Source of the DNA: an uncultured Clostridia bacterium
GTDB taxonomy: Bacteria; Bacillota; Clostridia; Christensenellales; Borkfalkiaceae
DNA: 50,147 nt
Assembly: GCA_944354535.1 (NCBI GenBank)
Contig: CALVPY010000016.1
Location: 1-50,147 of the forward strand
Reading direction: 5' to 3'
The stretch's first letter is position 1. Each line of letters begins with the position of its first letter. Positions 7,578 to 19,179 of the stretch are shown here, one piece after another. A program made the position numbers and the translations under genes. Under the pieces are notes generated by a model. It was not told the DNA's origin and ran no database searches. It was given only the letters and a program-made list of their open reading frames with translations.

Positions 7578-10226
7578 TTACTTGGACCTTGGACTGCGGA
7601 TATTAGCCTGAGCTGCTGCGAGGCGTGCGATCGGCACGCGGAACGGCGAGCAGGAGACGTAGTCGAGGCCGATCTCGTGGCAGAACTCGATGGAGGAAGG
7701 ATCGCCGCCGTGCTCACCGCAGATACCGCAGTGGAGTTCGGGACGGGTCTTGCGGCCGAGCTCGACCGCCATCTTCATCAGCTTGCCGACGCCCACCGTG
7801 TCGAGACGGGAGAAGGGATCGGATTCGTAGATCTTGTTCTCGTAGTATGCGGGCAGGAACTTGCCGGCGTCGTCACGCGAGAAGCCGAACGTCATCTGGG
7901 TGAGGTCGTTCGTACCGAAGCAGAAGAATTCCGCTTCCTTGGCGATGTCGTCTGCGGTAAGGGCTGCGCGAGGGATCTCGATCATGGTGCCGACCTCATA
8001 CTTGAGCTCGACGCCCGCCTTCGCGATGGCCTCGTCCGCCGTCTTGACGACGATATCCTTGACGAACTTCATTTCCTTGACTTCGCCCGTGAGAGGGATC
8101 ATGATCTCGGGAACGATGTTCCACTCGGGATGACGACCCTTGACGGCGATCGCTGCCTTGATGACGGCGTTGGTCTGCATGACCGCGATCTCGGGATAGG
8201 TGACGGTAAGGCGGCAGCCGCGGTGACCCATCATGGGGTTGAACTCGTGGAGGTCGGAGATGATCTGCTTGATCTGAGCGACCGTCTTATTCTGTGCCTT
8301 TGCGAGCGCTTCGATGTCTGCCTCGTCCGTGGGAACGAACTCGTGAAGCGGGGGATCAAGGAAGCGGATGGTGACAGGATAGCCGCCGAGCGCCTCGAAG
8401 AGGCCCTCAAAGTCAGCCTGCTGCATGGGCTCGATCTTGGCGAGCGCAGCTTCGCGCTCCTCGACCGTCTCGGCGCAGATCATCTCGCGGAAGGGCTCGA
8501 TGCGGCCTTCGCCGAAGAACATGTGCTCGGTACGGCAGAGGCCGATGCCCTGCGCGCCGAACGCAGCCGCCTGCTTTGCATCCTTGGGCGTATCGGCATT
8601 GGTGCGGACGCCGAGCGCCTTGTACTTGTCCGCAAGCTCCATGATGCGGCCGAAGTAACCGCTGTTGGGATCGGCGGGAACGGTCGCGATGAGCGTATCG
8701 TAGATCTTACCGGTGGAGCCGTCGAGGGAGAGCGCGTCGCCTTCCTTGAAGACCTTGCCTGCAAGGGTGAACTGCTTGTTCTCCTCGTCCATCTTGATGT
8801 CGCCGCAGCCGGAGACGCAGCAGGTGCCCATACCGCGGGCAACGACGGCTGCGTGAGAGGTCTGGCCGCCGCGGACGGTGAGGATGCCCTGTGCGTACTT
8901 CATGCCTTCGATGTCCTCGGGAGACGTTTCGAGGCGGACGAGGACGACCTTCTTGCCTGCCTTGCCTTCCTTGACGGCATCTTCCGCCGTGAAGACGATG
9001 GTACCTGCGGCAGCGCCGGGGGAAGCTGCGATACCCTTGCCGACGACGTTGTTCTTATCGGCAGCCTTGAGGGCGTTGGGATCGAACTGAGGGTGAAGGA
9101 GCATATCGAGCGACTTCGCGTCGATCTGCATGAGCGCTTCCTGCTCGGTGATCATGCCCTCGTCGATGAGGTCGCATGCGATCTTGATGGCGGCAGCGGC
9201 CGTGCGCTTGCCGTTACGCGTCTGGAGCATATAGAGCTTCTCGTTCTCGACGGTGAACTCCATATCCTGCATATCGCGGTAGTGGTTTTCGAGGATCTTG
9301 CAGACTTCCTGGAACTGCTCGTAGACCTTGGGGAAGACTTCCGCCATCTTGGCGATGGGCATAGGCGTGCGGACGCCTGCGACGACGTCTTCGCCCTGTG
9401 CGTTGGTGAGGAACTCGCCCATGAGGCCCTTCTCGCCCGTAGCGGGGTTACGCGTGAAGGCAACGCCCGTACCGCAGTTGTCGCCCATGTTGCCGAACGC
9501 CATCATCTGGACGTTGACGGCAGTACCCCAGCTGTAAGGGATGTCGTGGTCCATACGGTAGATGTTCGCACGGGGGTTGTCCCACGAACGGAAGACTGCC
9601 TTGATCGCCTCGAAGAGCTGCTCCTTGGGATCGGAGGGGAAGTCCTTGCCGAGCTGGTTCTTGTACTCTGCCTTGAACTGGTTGGCAAGCTCTTTGAGAT
9701 CGTCGGCCGTGAGCTCGACGTCCTGCGTGACGCCCTTCTTTTCCTTCATCTCGTCGATGAGCTTCTCGAAGTACTTCTTGCCGACTTCCATGACGACGTC
9801 GGAGAACATCTGGATGAATCTTCTGTAGCAGTCCCAAGCCCAACGGGGATTGTTCGACTTCTTAGCGATGGTCTCGACGACTTCTTCGTTAAGGCCGAGG
9901 TTGAGGATGGTATCCATCATGCCGGGCATGGAAGCGCGTGCGCCCGAACGGACGGAGACGAGGAGAGGGTTCTCCTTATCGCCGAACTTCTTGCCGCATT
10001 TCTTCTCCATCTTGTCGACGTACTCCATGATCTCGGCCTGGATCTCGGGATTGATCTGACGGCCGTCCTCATAGTACTGCGTGCATGCTTCGGTGGAGAT
10101 GGTGAAGCCCTGAGGCACGGGAAGACCGATGTTGGTCATCTCTGCAAGGTTTGCGCCCTTGCCGCCGAGCAGGTTCCTCATCGTTGCGTTACCTTCGGTA
10201 AAAAGATAACAATACTTTTTTGCCAT
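7578..10226 (-). CDS. ppdK: pyruvate, phosphate dikinase
   Basis: 882 residues, full family length. Interconverts pyruvate + ATP + Pi and phosphoenolpyruvate + AMP + PPi, a glycolytic/gluconeogenic step in many anaerobes. N-terminal ATP-grasp domain begins GGKGANLAEM; the swivelling phosphohistidine domain has GGQTSHAAVVARGMG; the C-terminal PEP/pyruvate TIM barrel ends with the catalytic Cys in HCGICGEHGGDPSS. Start MAKKYCYLF has AGGAGG 8 nt upstream. Monocistronic, with its own promoter at 10287-10315 and terminator at 7501-7538. Confidence 0.98.
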   Translation of the reverse strand: MAKKYCYLFTEGNATMRNLLGGKGANLAEMTNIGLPVPQGFTISTEACTQYYEDGRQINPEIQAEIMEYVDKMEKKCGKKFGDKENPLLVSVRSGARASMPGMMDTILNLGLNEEVVETIAKKSNNPRWAWDCYRRFIQMFSDVVMEVGKKYFEKLIDEMKEKKGVTQDVELTADDLKELANQFKAEYKNQLGKDFPSDPKEQLFEAIKAVFRSWDNPRANIYRMDHDIPYSWGTAVNVQMMAFGNMGDNCGTGVAFTRNPATGEKGLMGEFLTNAQGEDVVAGVRTPMPIAKMAEVFPKVYEQFQEVCKILENHYRDMQDMEFTVENEKLYMLQTRNGKRTAAAAIKIACDLIDEGMITEQEALMQIDAKSLDMLLHPQFDPNALKAADKNNVVGKGIAASPGAAAGTIVFTAEDAVKEGKAGKKVVLVRLETSPEDIEGMKYAQGILTVRGGQTSHAAVVARGMGTCCVSGCGDIKMDEENKQFTLAGKVFKEGDALSLDGSTGKIYDTLIATVPADPNSGYFGRIMELADKYKALGVRTNADTPKDAKQAAAFGAQGIGLCRTEHMFFGEGRIEPFREMICAETVEEREAALAKIEPMQQADFEGLFEALGGYPVTIRFLDPPLHEFVPTDEADIEALAKAQNKTVAQIKQIISDLHEFNPMMGHRGCRLTVTYPEIAVMQTNAVIKAAIAVKGRHPEWNIVPEIMIPLTGEVKEMKFVKDIVVKTADEAIAKAGVELKYEVGTMIEIPRAALTADDIAKEAEFFCFGTNDLTQMTFGFSRDDAGKFLPAYYENKIYESDPFSRLDTVGVGKLMKMAVELGRKTRPELHCGICGEHGGDPSSIEFCHEIGLDYVSCSPFRVPIARLAAAQANIRSPRSK

Positions 10227-10286
10227 GAAACTTCCTCCTAATAAATTTTCAGCTTACGCTCCGCCTTCGCGGAATATCCGCTTATT

Positions 10287-10315
10287 ATTCTACAACATTC
10301 TCGTGAAAATTTCAA
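10287..10315 (-). promoter_or_regulatory. sigma-A promoter of ppdK
   Basis: TTGAAA (10310-10315) and TAGAAT (10287-10292) on the minus strand with 17-bp spacing. The leader that follows contains a short GCGGA-TAT-TCCGC hairpin. Confidence 0.7.
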
Positions 10316-10350
10316 GCTCTTTCGGAAAAAATTTCCCCGCAAGTCACAAG

Positions 10351-10399
10351 AAAAACGCACGTTAGCGTGCGAAAGGGCGCCGCATCTGCCGCGGCGCCC
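10351..10399 (-). terminator. tandem hairpin terminator of gyrA
   Basis: On the minus strand a GC-rich hairpin (arms 10391-10399 and 10375-10383, nine pairs) is followed directly by a second one (CGCACG/CGTGCG, 10356-10371) that runs into TTTTT. The first hairpin also has a T run on the plus strand, so it could stop opposing transcription. Confidence 0.8.
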
Positions 10400-10430
10400 C
10401 TCTTTTTTGCATTTTCGGGAAAGACGGACA

Positions 10431-12998
10431 TCACGCCTCGTCGTTTTCCCCTTCTTCGCCCGCTTCAACAAGCGCTTCGTCGGAGGCCGTCGTCTCCTCG
10501 GGCGCGGTGACTTCCTCCTCCTCGTCGCGCTGGGTGGTGGCGACGGTCGCGACGACGCCCTCTTTGAGCGTCATGAGTTTGACGCCGCGCGTGTTCCTGC
10601 CGATGGTGAGAATGTCTTCCGCGTGCATCCGGATGACGATGCCCGCCGACGAGACGAGCAAGACGTCGTCCTCGTCCGAAACGAGCTTCATGCCCGCGAG
10701 GCGCCCCGTCTTTTCGTTGAAGACGCCCGCCTTGATGCCCTTGCCGCCGCGCGTCTGGACGCGGTAGTCCTCGGGGAGCGAACGCTTGCCGTAGCCGTTC
10801 TCGGTGACGGTCAGAATTTCCGCACCTTCCCGAAGGACGATCATATCCACCGCCTCGTCCCCTTCCGCAAGGGAGATGGCTCTTACGCCCGTCGTATCTC
10901 TGCCCATCGGGCGCACGTCCGCCTCCTTGAAGCGGATGCACTTTCCAAAGCGGCTCGCGACGAGGATGTCGTCCTCGCCCGAAGAGAACTGCACGGAGAT
11001 GAGCTCGTCGTCCTCGTTGATGCGGATGGCGATCTTGCCGCTGCGCAGGATATGATCGAATTCGCTCGTCTTGGTCTTCTTGATGATGCCGCGCTTGGTC
11101 GCCATCACAAGGTACCCCGTGCCGTTTTCCAGGACGGGCAGCATGGCGGCGACCTTTTCGCCCGCGGCAAGCGGCAGGATGTTGACGACGGCGCGGCCGC
11201 GTGCCGTCTTGTTGGCTTCGGGGATCTCGTAGCCCTTGATCGAATACACCTTCCCGAAATTACTGAAGAAGAGGATGGGAACGTGCGTGGAGCAGACGAA
11301 CATCTGCTCGACGAAGTCGTCCTCTTTGGGGCGGTGCCCCGTGACGCCCACGCCGCCGCGGTTCTGGGCGCGGTATTCGGCGACGGGGAAGCGCTTGATA
11401 TAGCCGCCGCCCGTCATGGAGATGACGACGTCTTCCTCGTCGATGAGGTCTTCGTCCTCGATCGCGCCGTAGTCGACGGAGATCTCCGTACGGCGGGGGG
11501 AAGGATACTTCTCCCTGATCTGCATGAGGTCGGCGCGGATGATGGCGAGCACGCGCGCCTCGTTGGCGAGAATGTCGCGAAGGTCTGCGATGGTCGCGTG
11601 CAGCGCGTCGAGCTCTTCTCTGAGCTTTTCCACTTCGAGGGAGGTGAGGCGCTGCAGCCGCATTTCGAGGATGGCATTCGCCTGCTTTTCGCTGAGCGCG
11701 AAGGCTTCGAGGAGCTTCGCGGTCGCGTCGTTCTTATCGCGCGAGCTCTTGATGATGGCGATGACTTCGTCGATGTTGGCGAGCGCCAAAACGAGGCCTT
11801 CGACGATATGCGCGCGCTCTTCCGCCCGCGCGAGGTCGAAGCGGGTGCGGCGGGTGATGACTTCCTTCTGATGTTCGAGGTAGTAAACTAAAATTTCGCG
11901 CAGGTTGAGGACTTTGGGCTCGGTGCCGTTTTCGACGAGGGCGAGAAGGATGATGCCGTCCGACACCTGCAGATTGGTATGCTTATAGAGGGAGTTGAGC
12001 ACGACCTGCGCGTTGGCGTCGCGCTTGCAGTCGATGACGATGCGCATGCCGTCGCGGCCCGATTCGTCGCGGATGTCCGCGATGCCCTCGATACGCTTGT
12101 CGCGCACCATGTCGGCGATGGTCTTGACGAGCTGCGCCTTGTTGACCTGATAGGGGATCTCCGTGACGACGATGCGGCTCCTCACGTTCGCGCCCGACCC
12201 CACTTCCTCGATCTCGCACTTGGAGCGGATGATGATGCTGCCCTGGCCCGTCCGGTACGCCTTGCGGATGCCGCTCCTGCCCATGATGATGCCGCCCGTG
12301 GGGAAATCGGGCGCGGGGATATACTGCATGAGCTCGTCGACGGTGATCTCCGGGTTGTCGATGAGGGCGACGGTGCCGTCGATCGCCTCTGCAAGGTTAT
12401 GGGGCGGGATATTGGTCGCCATGCCCACGGCGATGCCGTCCGACCCGTTGACGAGGAGATTGGGGAAGCGCGCGGGGAGCACGGCAGGCTCCATCTCGTT
12501 GCCGTCGAAGTTGGGGAAGAAGTCCACCGTCTCCTTGTCGAGGTCGCGGAGCATCTCGGCGGCGAGCTTAGAAAGGCGCGCCTCGGTGTAACGCATGGCG
12601 GCAGCGCCGTCGCCGTCCACCGAGCCGAAGTTGCCGTGGCCGTCCACAAGGGGGAAGTTGATGGAGAAGTCCTGTGCCAGGCGCACGAGGGCGTCGTACA
12701 CCGAACTGTCGCCGTGGGGATGGAATTTACCCAAGACGTCACCGACGACGCGGGCGCACTTGCGGTAGTCCTTGTCGTTATAAAGGCCCATCTCGTGCAT
12801 CGCATAGAGGATGCGGCGGTGGACGGGCTTAAGGCCGTCGCGAACATCCGGAATGGCGCGCGACTTGTTGACCGCCATCGCATAGGCAATGAAGGAGCGT
12901 TTGAGCTCGTCGTCCACCTCGACATCGAGGATCTTGGTCATTGCCAGCGTTTTCTTAAATTCTTCTGTGAGCTCCGGGCTCGTCTCTTTCTTTGCCAT
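10431..12998 (-). CDS. gyrA: DNA gyrase subunit A
   Basis: 855 residues. Breakage-reunion domain with catalytic Tyr in [12 protein letters not shown] and the quinolone region [14 protein letters not shown], in which the equivalents of E. coli Ser83 and Asp87 are both wild type. The C-terminal beta-pinwheel carries a GyrA box variant QTRGGKG and related repeats (QNRGGVG), ending in an acidic tail. The frame opens 15 nt earlier, but ATG 12998 ([10 protein letters not shown]) is chosen since GAGGT precedes it by 4-5 nt. It lies downstream of gyrB on the same strand, separated by 450 nt of structured repeats, longer than usual for gyrB-gyrA. Confidence 0.98.
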   Translation of the reverse strand: MAKKETSPELTEEFKKTLAMTKILDVEVDDELKRSFIAYAMAVNKSRAIPDVRDGLKPVHRRILYAMHEMGLYNDKDYRKCARVVGDVLGKFHPHGDSSVYDALVRLAQDFSINFPLVDGHGNFGSVDGDGAAAMRYTEARLSKLAAEMLRDLDKETVDFFPNFDGNEMEPAVLPARFPNLLVNGSDGIAVGMATNIPPHNLAEAIDGTVALIDNPEITVDELMQYIPAPDFPTGGIIMGRSGIRKAYRTGQGSIIIRSKCEIEEVGSGANVRSRIVVTEIPYQVNKAQLVKTIADMVRDKRIEGIADIRDESGRDGMRIVIDCKRDANAQVVLNSLYKHTNLQVSDGIILLALVENGTEPKVLNLREILVYYLEHQKEVITRRTRFDLARAEERAHIVEGLVLALANIDEVIAIIKSSRDKNDATAKLLEAFALSEKQANAILEMRLQRLTSLEVEKLREELDALHATIADLRDILANEARVLAIIRADLMQIREKYPSPRRTEISVDYGAIEDEDLIDEEDVVISMTGGGYIKRFPVAEYRAQNRGGVGVTGHRPKEDDFVEQMFVCSTHVPILFFSNFGKVYSIKGYEIPEANKTARGRAVVNILPLAAGEKVAAMLPVLENGTGYLVMATKRGIIKKTKTSEFDHILRSGKIAIRINEDDELISVQFSSGEDDILVASRFGKCIRFKEADVRPMGRDTTGVRAISLAEGDEAVDMIVLREGAEILTVTENGYGKRSLPEDYRVQTRGGKGIKAGVFNEKTGRLAGMKLVSDEDDVLLVSSAGIVIRMHAEDILTIGRNTRGVKLMTLKEGVVATVATTQRDEEEEVTAPEETTASDEALVEAGEEGENDEA

Positions 12999-13040
12999 AA
13001 ATACCTCATTCACACAAATCTTTTGCCGCCGAGATCTCCT

Positions 13041-13078
13041 CGCGGAAAGATTTTTGCGTCAGCAAAAAGATTTTCGCG
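13041..13078. repeat. A-like hairpin with tandem G-A mismatch
   Basis: Arms CGCGGAAAGATTTTTGC and GCAAAAAGATTTTCGCG around a GTCA loop. Read on the plus strand all 17 positions pair if one G-U and a central tandem G-A/A-G mismatch are counted. A second hairpin with the same tandem mismatch lies at 13175-13209. Located in the gyrB-gyrA gap, 43 nt before the gyrA start. Confidence 0.6.
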
Positions 13079-13083
13079 AATTA

Positions 13084-13147
13084 AAAATCACTGAGCCGAG
13101 CAGGGTTTCCCTGCGCTGGCTCCCCCAATTTGCCTTTTGCCAAAGGC
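13084..13147 (-). repeat. module B, copy 1 (two-hairpin repeat)
   Basis: Read on the minus strand: hairpin GCCTTT-GGCA-AAAGGC, linker AAATTGGGGG, then a stem with outer pairs GAGCC/GGCTC, internal loop AGC/TC and inner pairs GCAGGG/CCCTGC closing AAA, ending CAGTGATTTTT. Same layout as the copies at 13368, 20536, 37485 and 42237 but with different stem sequences. It lies in the leader region of gyrA. Confidence 0.75.
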
Positions 13148-13174
13148 TTATTGTTCTTAGAATGACATAGGGCT

Positions 13175-13276
13175 CCCGCAAAGATTTTGCGAAGCAAAAG
13201 ATTTGTGGGAAAAGGAGGAGCAGGCATCAAAGCCCTGCCCCGACCTAAGGAGGGGCTGGCAAAGTTTGCCTTGCTC
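13175..13276. repeat. further structured repeats in the gyrB-gyrA gap
   Basis: 13175-13209 is a hairpin (CCCGCAAAGATTTTGC / GCAAAAGATTTGTGGG) with a central tandem G-A mismatch. 13213-13276 can fold on the minus strand into a three-way shape: outer GGAGCA/TGCTCC, inner GGCAAA/TTTGCC and GCCCC/GGGGC. The 80-codon open frame across this stretch looks repeat-derived, not a gene. The rest of the gap to 13326 shows nothing further. Confidence 0.45.
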
Positions 13277-13326
13277 CGACGCGTTCGCGGGCGATAACGC
13301 CGCTTAAAATCAACCAACCACACCCC

Positions 13327-13361
13327 TCACGACTTTTTTGTGCCTGCACAAAAAAGTGTGA
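13327..13361 (-). repeat. module A hairpin, gyrB-gyrA gap, distal copy
   Basis: Arms pair over 15 positions (TCAC, then ACTTTTTTGTG) with one bulged base after the fourth pair, around a CCTG loop. On the minus strand the 3' flank reads GTGAGGGGTG, shared with the copies next to glyS (plus strand) and alaS. Confidence 0.65.
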
Positions 13362-13367
13362 ACACAT

Positions 13368-13414
13368 AAAATCACTCTGCAAGCAAGGTTGCCTTGCGCA
13401 GCAGGCCCCAATTT
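13368..13414 (-). repeat. module B, copy 2
   Basis: On the minus strand: linker TAAATTGGGG, then outer pairs CTGC/GCAG, internal loop TGC/TT and inner pairs GCAAGG/CCTTGC around CAA, ending AGTGATTTT. The hairpin before the linker is the clamp of the adjacent core (ATGCG/CGCAT). The segment 13368-13539 is nearly identical to 42237-42425. Confidence 0.75.
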
Positions 13415-13415
13415 A

Positions 13416-13497
13416 CGCATACCTGCGGCTCGCCGAGGTGAATGCGCGGGCGCTTCCATTGTTGCCATCTGCCCGCGCAGAGGGCGAGCAGCCCTCT
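13416..13497. repeat. module C core, copy 1
   Basis: Plus-strand reading: clamp CGCAT/ATGCG (13416-13420, 13442-13446) enclosing ACCT/AGGT and CGGC/GCCG; then stem GCGCGGGC/GCCCGCGC (13444-13451, 13471-13478) with ATTGTT inside its loop; then AGAGGGC/GCCCTCT (13479-13497). Same three-helix order as the cores at 37305 and 46000 although the stems differ. Confidence 0.7.
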
Positions 13498-13500
13498 GAT

Positions 13501-13539
13501 CGGAAGATTTGTTCTTGTCAGTTCAAGAAAAAATCTCCG
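13501..13539 (-). repeat. module A hairpin 5 nt after the gyrB stop codon
   Basis: Arms 13501-13517 and 13524-13539 pair with one bulged base and one G-A mismatch; the loop is TCAGTT on the plus strand (AACTGA in gene sense). No T run follows, so it is not a classical terminator. Confidence 0.75.
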
Positions 13540-13544
13540 AGTTT

Positions 13545-15695
<2,151 letters not shown>

Positions 15696-15726
15696 CTAAG
15701 CGGCATAAGCACCATACAAAGAACGT

Positions 15727-16647
15727 TCAGTCTCTCCCCTTCTCCGTCTTCGGCGGCGCGAGACAGCCTTCTTCGGAAAGCAGCCGCGGCGTCTCTTTCC
15801 CTGCGCACGCGTACCACTCCTTCATCCGGGAAAGATATTCCGCGAGCCCTTCCTTTTCCGCCCACTGCATCCTGTAACGGATATTCTGCAGTTCCCGCGC
15901 CGTCACGTCTATCCCGCACGGCACGAGATGAGCGATCTTCCCGCCCGCGCCAAACGCGCTTTCGAGCTCCACAACGAAAAACGCCATGTTCTTGGCGTAG
16001 TAGGGGTTCGTGCCGTTCGCAATATTGCGGGCGGCGAGCGCCGATATGTCCTTTGCGGACTGACGGGGCAGAACGGCGGTGACCGTCTCTTTCATCGCCA
16101 TCCTGCGGCGGACGGCAAGCAAGGAAAGCGGCTCTCCCTCTTCCCCGATAAAATAAGCGCCCGTCGTGGGGTCGAGCGCCAGCCACCCGCCCCGCCTGCG
16201 GTCGTAGATCTCCGTTACGACGTGATTGTCCGTATCATAGGGCGAAGCGGGGTACATCCACACCCGCCGCGCGGGAATGCCGACGGCAAGGCAGCACTCC
16301 GCCAAGATCTTCGCCTTGTTGAGGCAGTTGATGCCCACATCCTTCCGTTCGAAGCAGTAGTCGAGGAGCGCGAGCGCATTGCAGGGGACATGGTTATCGT
16401 ACATGCTCTCGTGTTTGAGGCGCGGCGCGAGATAGCGGCAAAGGCGCAGGGCGCGCACAAACGCCCCTCCCCTGCCCGCGGCGCGTTCTATGGGATAACG
16501 CGTTTTGAGCTCTTCAAACTCGGAGCAGTCAAAGCGGCAGACGGTCGCTTCGTCCTCCCCCTTCCGCCAGACCTGCAAGCCGAATAAGATGCCGCAGTAG
16601 ACGTCGTAAAATTGTTCCTGAACTTCCGAAAATTCCTTTCTGTTCAT
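15727..16647 (-). CDS. transglutaminase-like (papain-fold) domain protein
   Basis: 306 residues. The triad of the bacterial transglutaminase-like fold is visible: Cys in GINCLNKAKILAECCLAVG, His in TDNHVVTEIYD and Asp in GWLALDPTTGAYF. The segment around GIPARRVWMYP is also typical. No signal peptide, so likely cytoplasmic, where such proteins act as cysteine proteases or have lost activity. ATG with GGAGG 6 nt upstream. It follows the dus gene by 68 nt and ends with its own terminator. Physiological substrate unknown. Confidence 0.85.
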   Translation of the reverse strand: MNRKEFSEVQEQFYDVYCGILFGLQVWRKGEDEATVCRFDCSEFEELKTRYPIERAAGRGGAFVRALRLCRYLAPRLKHESMYDNHVPCNALALLDYCFERKDVGINCLNKAKILAECCLAVGIPARRVWMYPASPYDTDNHVVTEIYDRRRGGWLALDPTTGAYFIGEEGEPLSLLAVRRRMAMKETVTAVLPRQSAKDISALAARNIANGTNPYYAKNMAFFVVELESAFGAGGKIAHLVPCGIDVTARELQNIRYRMQWAEKEGLAEYLSRMKEWYACAGKETPRLLSEEGCLAPPKTEKGRD

Positions 16648-16715
16648 CTCCGCCTCCTGCCTTCATTCTATCACCCTGCGCCGCAAAATGCCATCAAGCA
16701 GTCGTTGAAAGGCGC

Positions 16716-17804
16716 TCAGCCAATGGTTGAAGGAGCGGGACCGAACAGTTCTTCGGCGATGAGACAGAGCGTTTCGACGCTGTCTGCGGCAAACAGGCGG
16801 CGCTTGTATCCGGCGGCGCCGCGCACGCCCTTGCACCAGAACGCCGCCATCTTGCGAAGAAAGAGAAGGGCGAACCGCTCGCCGTTCAAGCGTATCTCCT
16901 CGTCGAGGAGCGGAAAGAAGAGCTCCCTCATCGAAGGGGCGGGCGTTCCTAAAATATCCGAAAAGGTCTGCGGGCGGTAGAGCGCGGCGCGCGCCACCAT
17001 GACGCCGTCCGCGCCCGTTCTTTGCAGCATCTTTTCGGCGTCCTTTCTGTTCCACACGCCGCCGTTGGCAATGACGGGGATCTTGACCGCGTTCTTCGCT
17101 TCGGCAATGGCAGAATAGTCGGGCTCGCCCGCATAGATGCGCTCGCGCACCCGCCCGTGGACGGTAACAAGGCACGCCCCCGCGCCCTCGCACAATTTAG
17201 CGAACTCGGCGGCGACGTTATCCCCCTCCTTCACGCCGATGCGGAACTTGACGGAGATGCGCTTGCCGCTCTTTGCGCACGCCGAAATGACTTTCTCGGC
17301 CAAAGGCATCTTTTCAAGGAGCGCGCTCCCCTCGCCGTTTTTGACGATCTTGGGCATGGGGCAGCCCATGTTGAGGTCGATAAGGTCGTAGGGCGCAAGG
17401 AGCTCGCTCTCACAGGCGGCGCGCAAGATCTCGGGGTCGGAGCCGAACAGCTGCGCCGCTTTGGGGCTCTCCTCCCCGCAGCGCAGCAGCTTCTTGGTCT
17501 CGGCGTTGTCGTATAAAAGCCCCTTCGAGCTCACCATCTCGGTGAAGGTGAGCCCCGCCCCGAGCCCCGCGCACATCCTGCGGTAGGCAAGGTCGGTATA
17601 GCCCGCCATGGGGGCGAGCAGCACGTTATTGGGAAGGGTCAGCCCCGCGAAGGAGAGGGGGTTGAACAGCCCGCCGCAGTTCCCCGCCGCGCCCTCGGGG
17701 GAAGCATTCCCCGCGCAAAGAGCCGCGTCCTCTTGCGCGCTCTCGGGCAAAACACCGCCCGCGCCCTCGGGCGGGAGCGCGCCCGCGCCGTCAAAGGCTC
17801 TCAT
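16716..17804 (-). CDS. dus: tRNA-dihydrouridine synthase
   Basis: 362 residues. FMN-dependent reduction of uridine in tRNA. TIM barrel opens with NNVLLAPMAGYTD, the catalytic Cys is in LIDLNMGCPMPKIVKNGEGS, and HGR, PVIANGG and GADGVMVARAAL mark the phosphate and FMN site. An N-terminal extension of about 45 residues, rich in Gly/Ala/Pro/Glu, precedes the usual start region (LFNPLSFAGLTL). ATG 17804 is chosen for GGAGG 5-6 nt upstream; it overlaps the end of yabN by 14 nt. A later start would give a standard-length DusB-type protein but I see no site for it. Confidence 0.93.
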   Translation of the reverse strand: MRAFDGAGALPPEGAGGVLPESAQEDAALCAGNASPEGAAGNCGGLFNPLSFAGLTLPNNVLLAPMAGYTDLAYRRMCAGLGAGLTFTEMVSSKGLLYDNAETKKLLRCGEESPKAAQLFGSDPEILRAACESELLAPYDLIDLNMGCPMPKIVKNGEGSALLEKMPLAEKVISACAKSGKRISVKFRIGVKEGDNVAAEFAKLCEGAGACLVTVHGRVRERIYAGEPDYSAIAEAKNAVKIPVIANGGVWNRKDAEKMLQRTGADGVMVARAALYRPQTFSDILGTPAPSMRELFFPLLDEEIRLNGERFALLFLRKMAAFWCKGVRGAAGYKRRLFAADSVETLCLIAEELFGPAPSTIG

Positions 17805-19179
17805 GCGCCCTCCGCTCGTACTCCTTCCTCTCCTCGGGGGAGAGGACGTTGACGTCCTTCCCGTCGGCGAGCACGAGTGCTTCGAAGGCGGTGTACTCTC
17901 TCTGCACCGCTTTGACTTTGTCGAGGAGCGCCTGTTCCGCGTCGCCGCCCTTGAGTTTGCCGAGCCGCACGGCGGCAAGCAAAAGCTCGCCGAGCGCTTC
18001 GTCCGCATTTTCATCCTCGGCGGCAGACAAGCGCTTTTCGGCGGCAAAGAGCGCCTCTTCCGCCGCCTCGTAAGTATCCTTCCAGCCGCCCTTGCCCGTG
18101 CGCTTGACGACTTTCTCGGCGCGAAGGAGCGCAGGGAAACCCTCGGGCACGTCGTTGACGGAATCGGAGAAGGTCTTCTGATGCTTTTCCGTCATCTTGT
18201 TCTTCTCCCATACCGAGAGCGCCCCGTCCGCGCCCGCCGCCTTATCCTGCCCGAAGACGTGCGTATGGCGGGTGATGAGCTTTTCGGTGACTTCGGAGAT
18301 GACGTCCGTCATGTTGAAATTGCCCGCCTCTTCCTCCATGAGGGTATGGAAGACCGCCTGCATCAGCACGTCGCCCGCTTCCTCGCGCATGCGCTCGGGA
18401 TCCTTTCTGTCGATGGCGTCTACGAGCTCGTACGCCTCCTCGATGAGGTTGATGCGGATGGACTCGTGCGTCTGCACCCTGTCCCACGGGCAGCCGTCGG
18501 GCGCGCGCAGGCGGCGCATGACGGCGATGAAATCGTCGAGATCGAACCGCTTCTTTTCAAGCAGCGGGATATCGAAGAGGACGAGCGCCGTCTCGGGCGA
18601 ATAACTTTCGGCGCGGTCGGCTTCATAGAGCGGGATGCGCTCCGCCTTCTCCCCGTCGAGAAGAAGCGCGGGCGCCTCGTCGCCGAAGCGGTCGGAAAGC
18701 AGCAGCTTGACGTCCCCCGCAAGCAACTTGTCGTCGAGATCGTACACAACGAGAGGCAGCGCAAGCCTGCGCTCTGCAACTTCGTAGGCGGAGACCGCCG
18801 TATAGCCCCCGAAGAGCCCCGCCCGCGCCGCCGCGGACGCCGCCTTGGAGACGCCTTCGAGGACGGTGACGCCGCCCTGCTTTAAAAGGAGCTGCGCCGC
18901 GCGGTCCTCGGTGACGCCGCCGTCCACGCAGTACACAACATCCCCCTCCGCCGCGCGCTTTCTGACTTCCGCGGCGAGGTTCTTTGCAAGCGTATCGAAA
19001 TTGCGGCTCTTTTCGTAGACAAAGTCGAGGCTTTCAAACGCGACGTCAAGCTCTTTCAGCACCTGCGCCGACGCGAGCGATGCGGCGCGCACCAGCACGC
19101 AGCGCGCCTCCTTCAGGCAGTTGACCGCCCGCAGCGAGAGCTCCCCCGCGCGCGTTCCCAGACCGATGATCGTGATCAT
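17791..19179 (-). CDS. yabN: YabN-like fusion: tetrapyrrole-methylase-type domain plus MazG nucleotide pyrophosphohydrolase
   Basis: 462 residues. N-terminal SAM-dependent methylase fold (MITIIGLGTRAGELSLRAV, later VVYCVDGGVTED) covers about 1-190. The MazG part follows from about 230: GCPWDRVQTHESIRINLIEE, EEAYELVDAI and EEAGDVLMQ supply the metal-binding Glu/Asp helices; a second helical repeat completes it. MazG hydrolyses (d)NTPs to monophosphates. Start 19179 has GGAGGAGGG 6 nt upstream. In B. subtilis yabN follows yabM and spoVT, the same order as here. It begins inside the apparent 3' end of yabM (134-nt overlap), which is unusual. Confidence 0.9.
   Translation of the reverse strand: MITIIGLGTRAGELSLRAVNCLKEARCVLVRAASLASAQVLKELDVAFESLDFVYEKSRNFDTLAKNLAAEVRKRAAEGDVVYCVDGGVTEDRAAQLLLKQGGVTVLEGVSKAASAAARAGLFGGYTAVSAYEVAERRLALPLVVYDLDDKLLAGDVKLLLSDRFGDEAPALLLDGEKAERIPLYEADRAESYSPETALVLFDIPLLEKKRFDLDDFIAVMRRLRAPDGCPWDRVQTHESIRINLIEEAYELVDAIDRKDPERMREEAGDVLMQAVFHTLMEEEAGNFNMTDVISEVTEKLITRHTHVFGQDKAAGADGALSVWEKNKMTEKHQKTFSDSVNDVPEGFPALLRAEKVVKRTGKGGWKDTYEAAEEALFAAEKRLSAAEDENADEALGELLLAAVRLGKLKGGDAEQALLDKVKAVQREYTAFEALVLADGKDVNVLSPEERKEYERRAHESL

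Noticed and set aside
7677-10241. 854-codon open frame antisense to ppdK
   Set aside because: Mirror of a GC-rich gene with skewed codon use; ppdK has all family motifs, its own promoter and terminator. Similar long antisense frames over gyrA, gyrB, uvrB and metG were left out for the same reason.
13081-13323. 80-codon minus-strand frame in the gyrB-gyrA gap
   Set aside because: Composed of repeat sequence (Pro/Arg/Gly/Ala-rich), no ribosome-binding site, no recognisable domain.
13014-13544. CRISPR-like array in the gyrB-gyrA gap
   Set aside because: Repeats are unlike one another in length and spacing, are individually palindromic, and there are no unique spacers or cas genes.
17805-18047. 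N-terminal extension of the dus frame
   Set aside because: The extra 81 codons lie in another frame of yabN and lack a start signal; ATG 17804 has a good Shine-Dalgarno.
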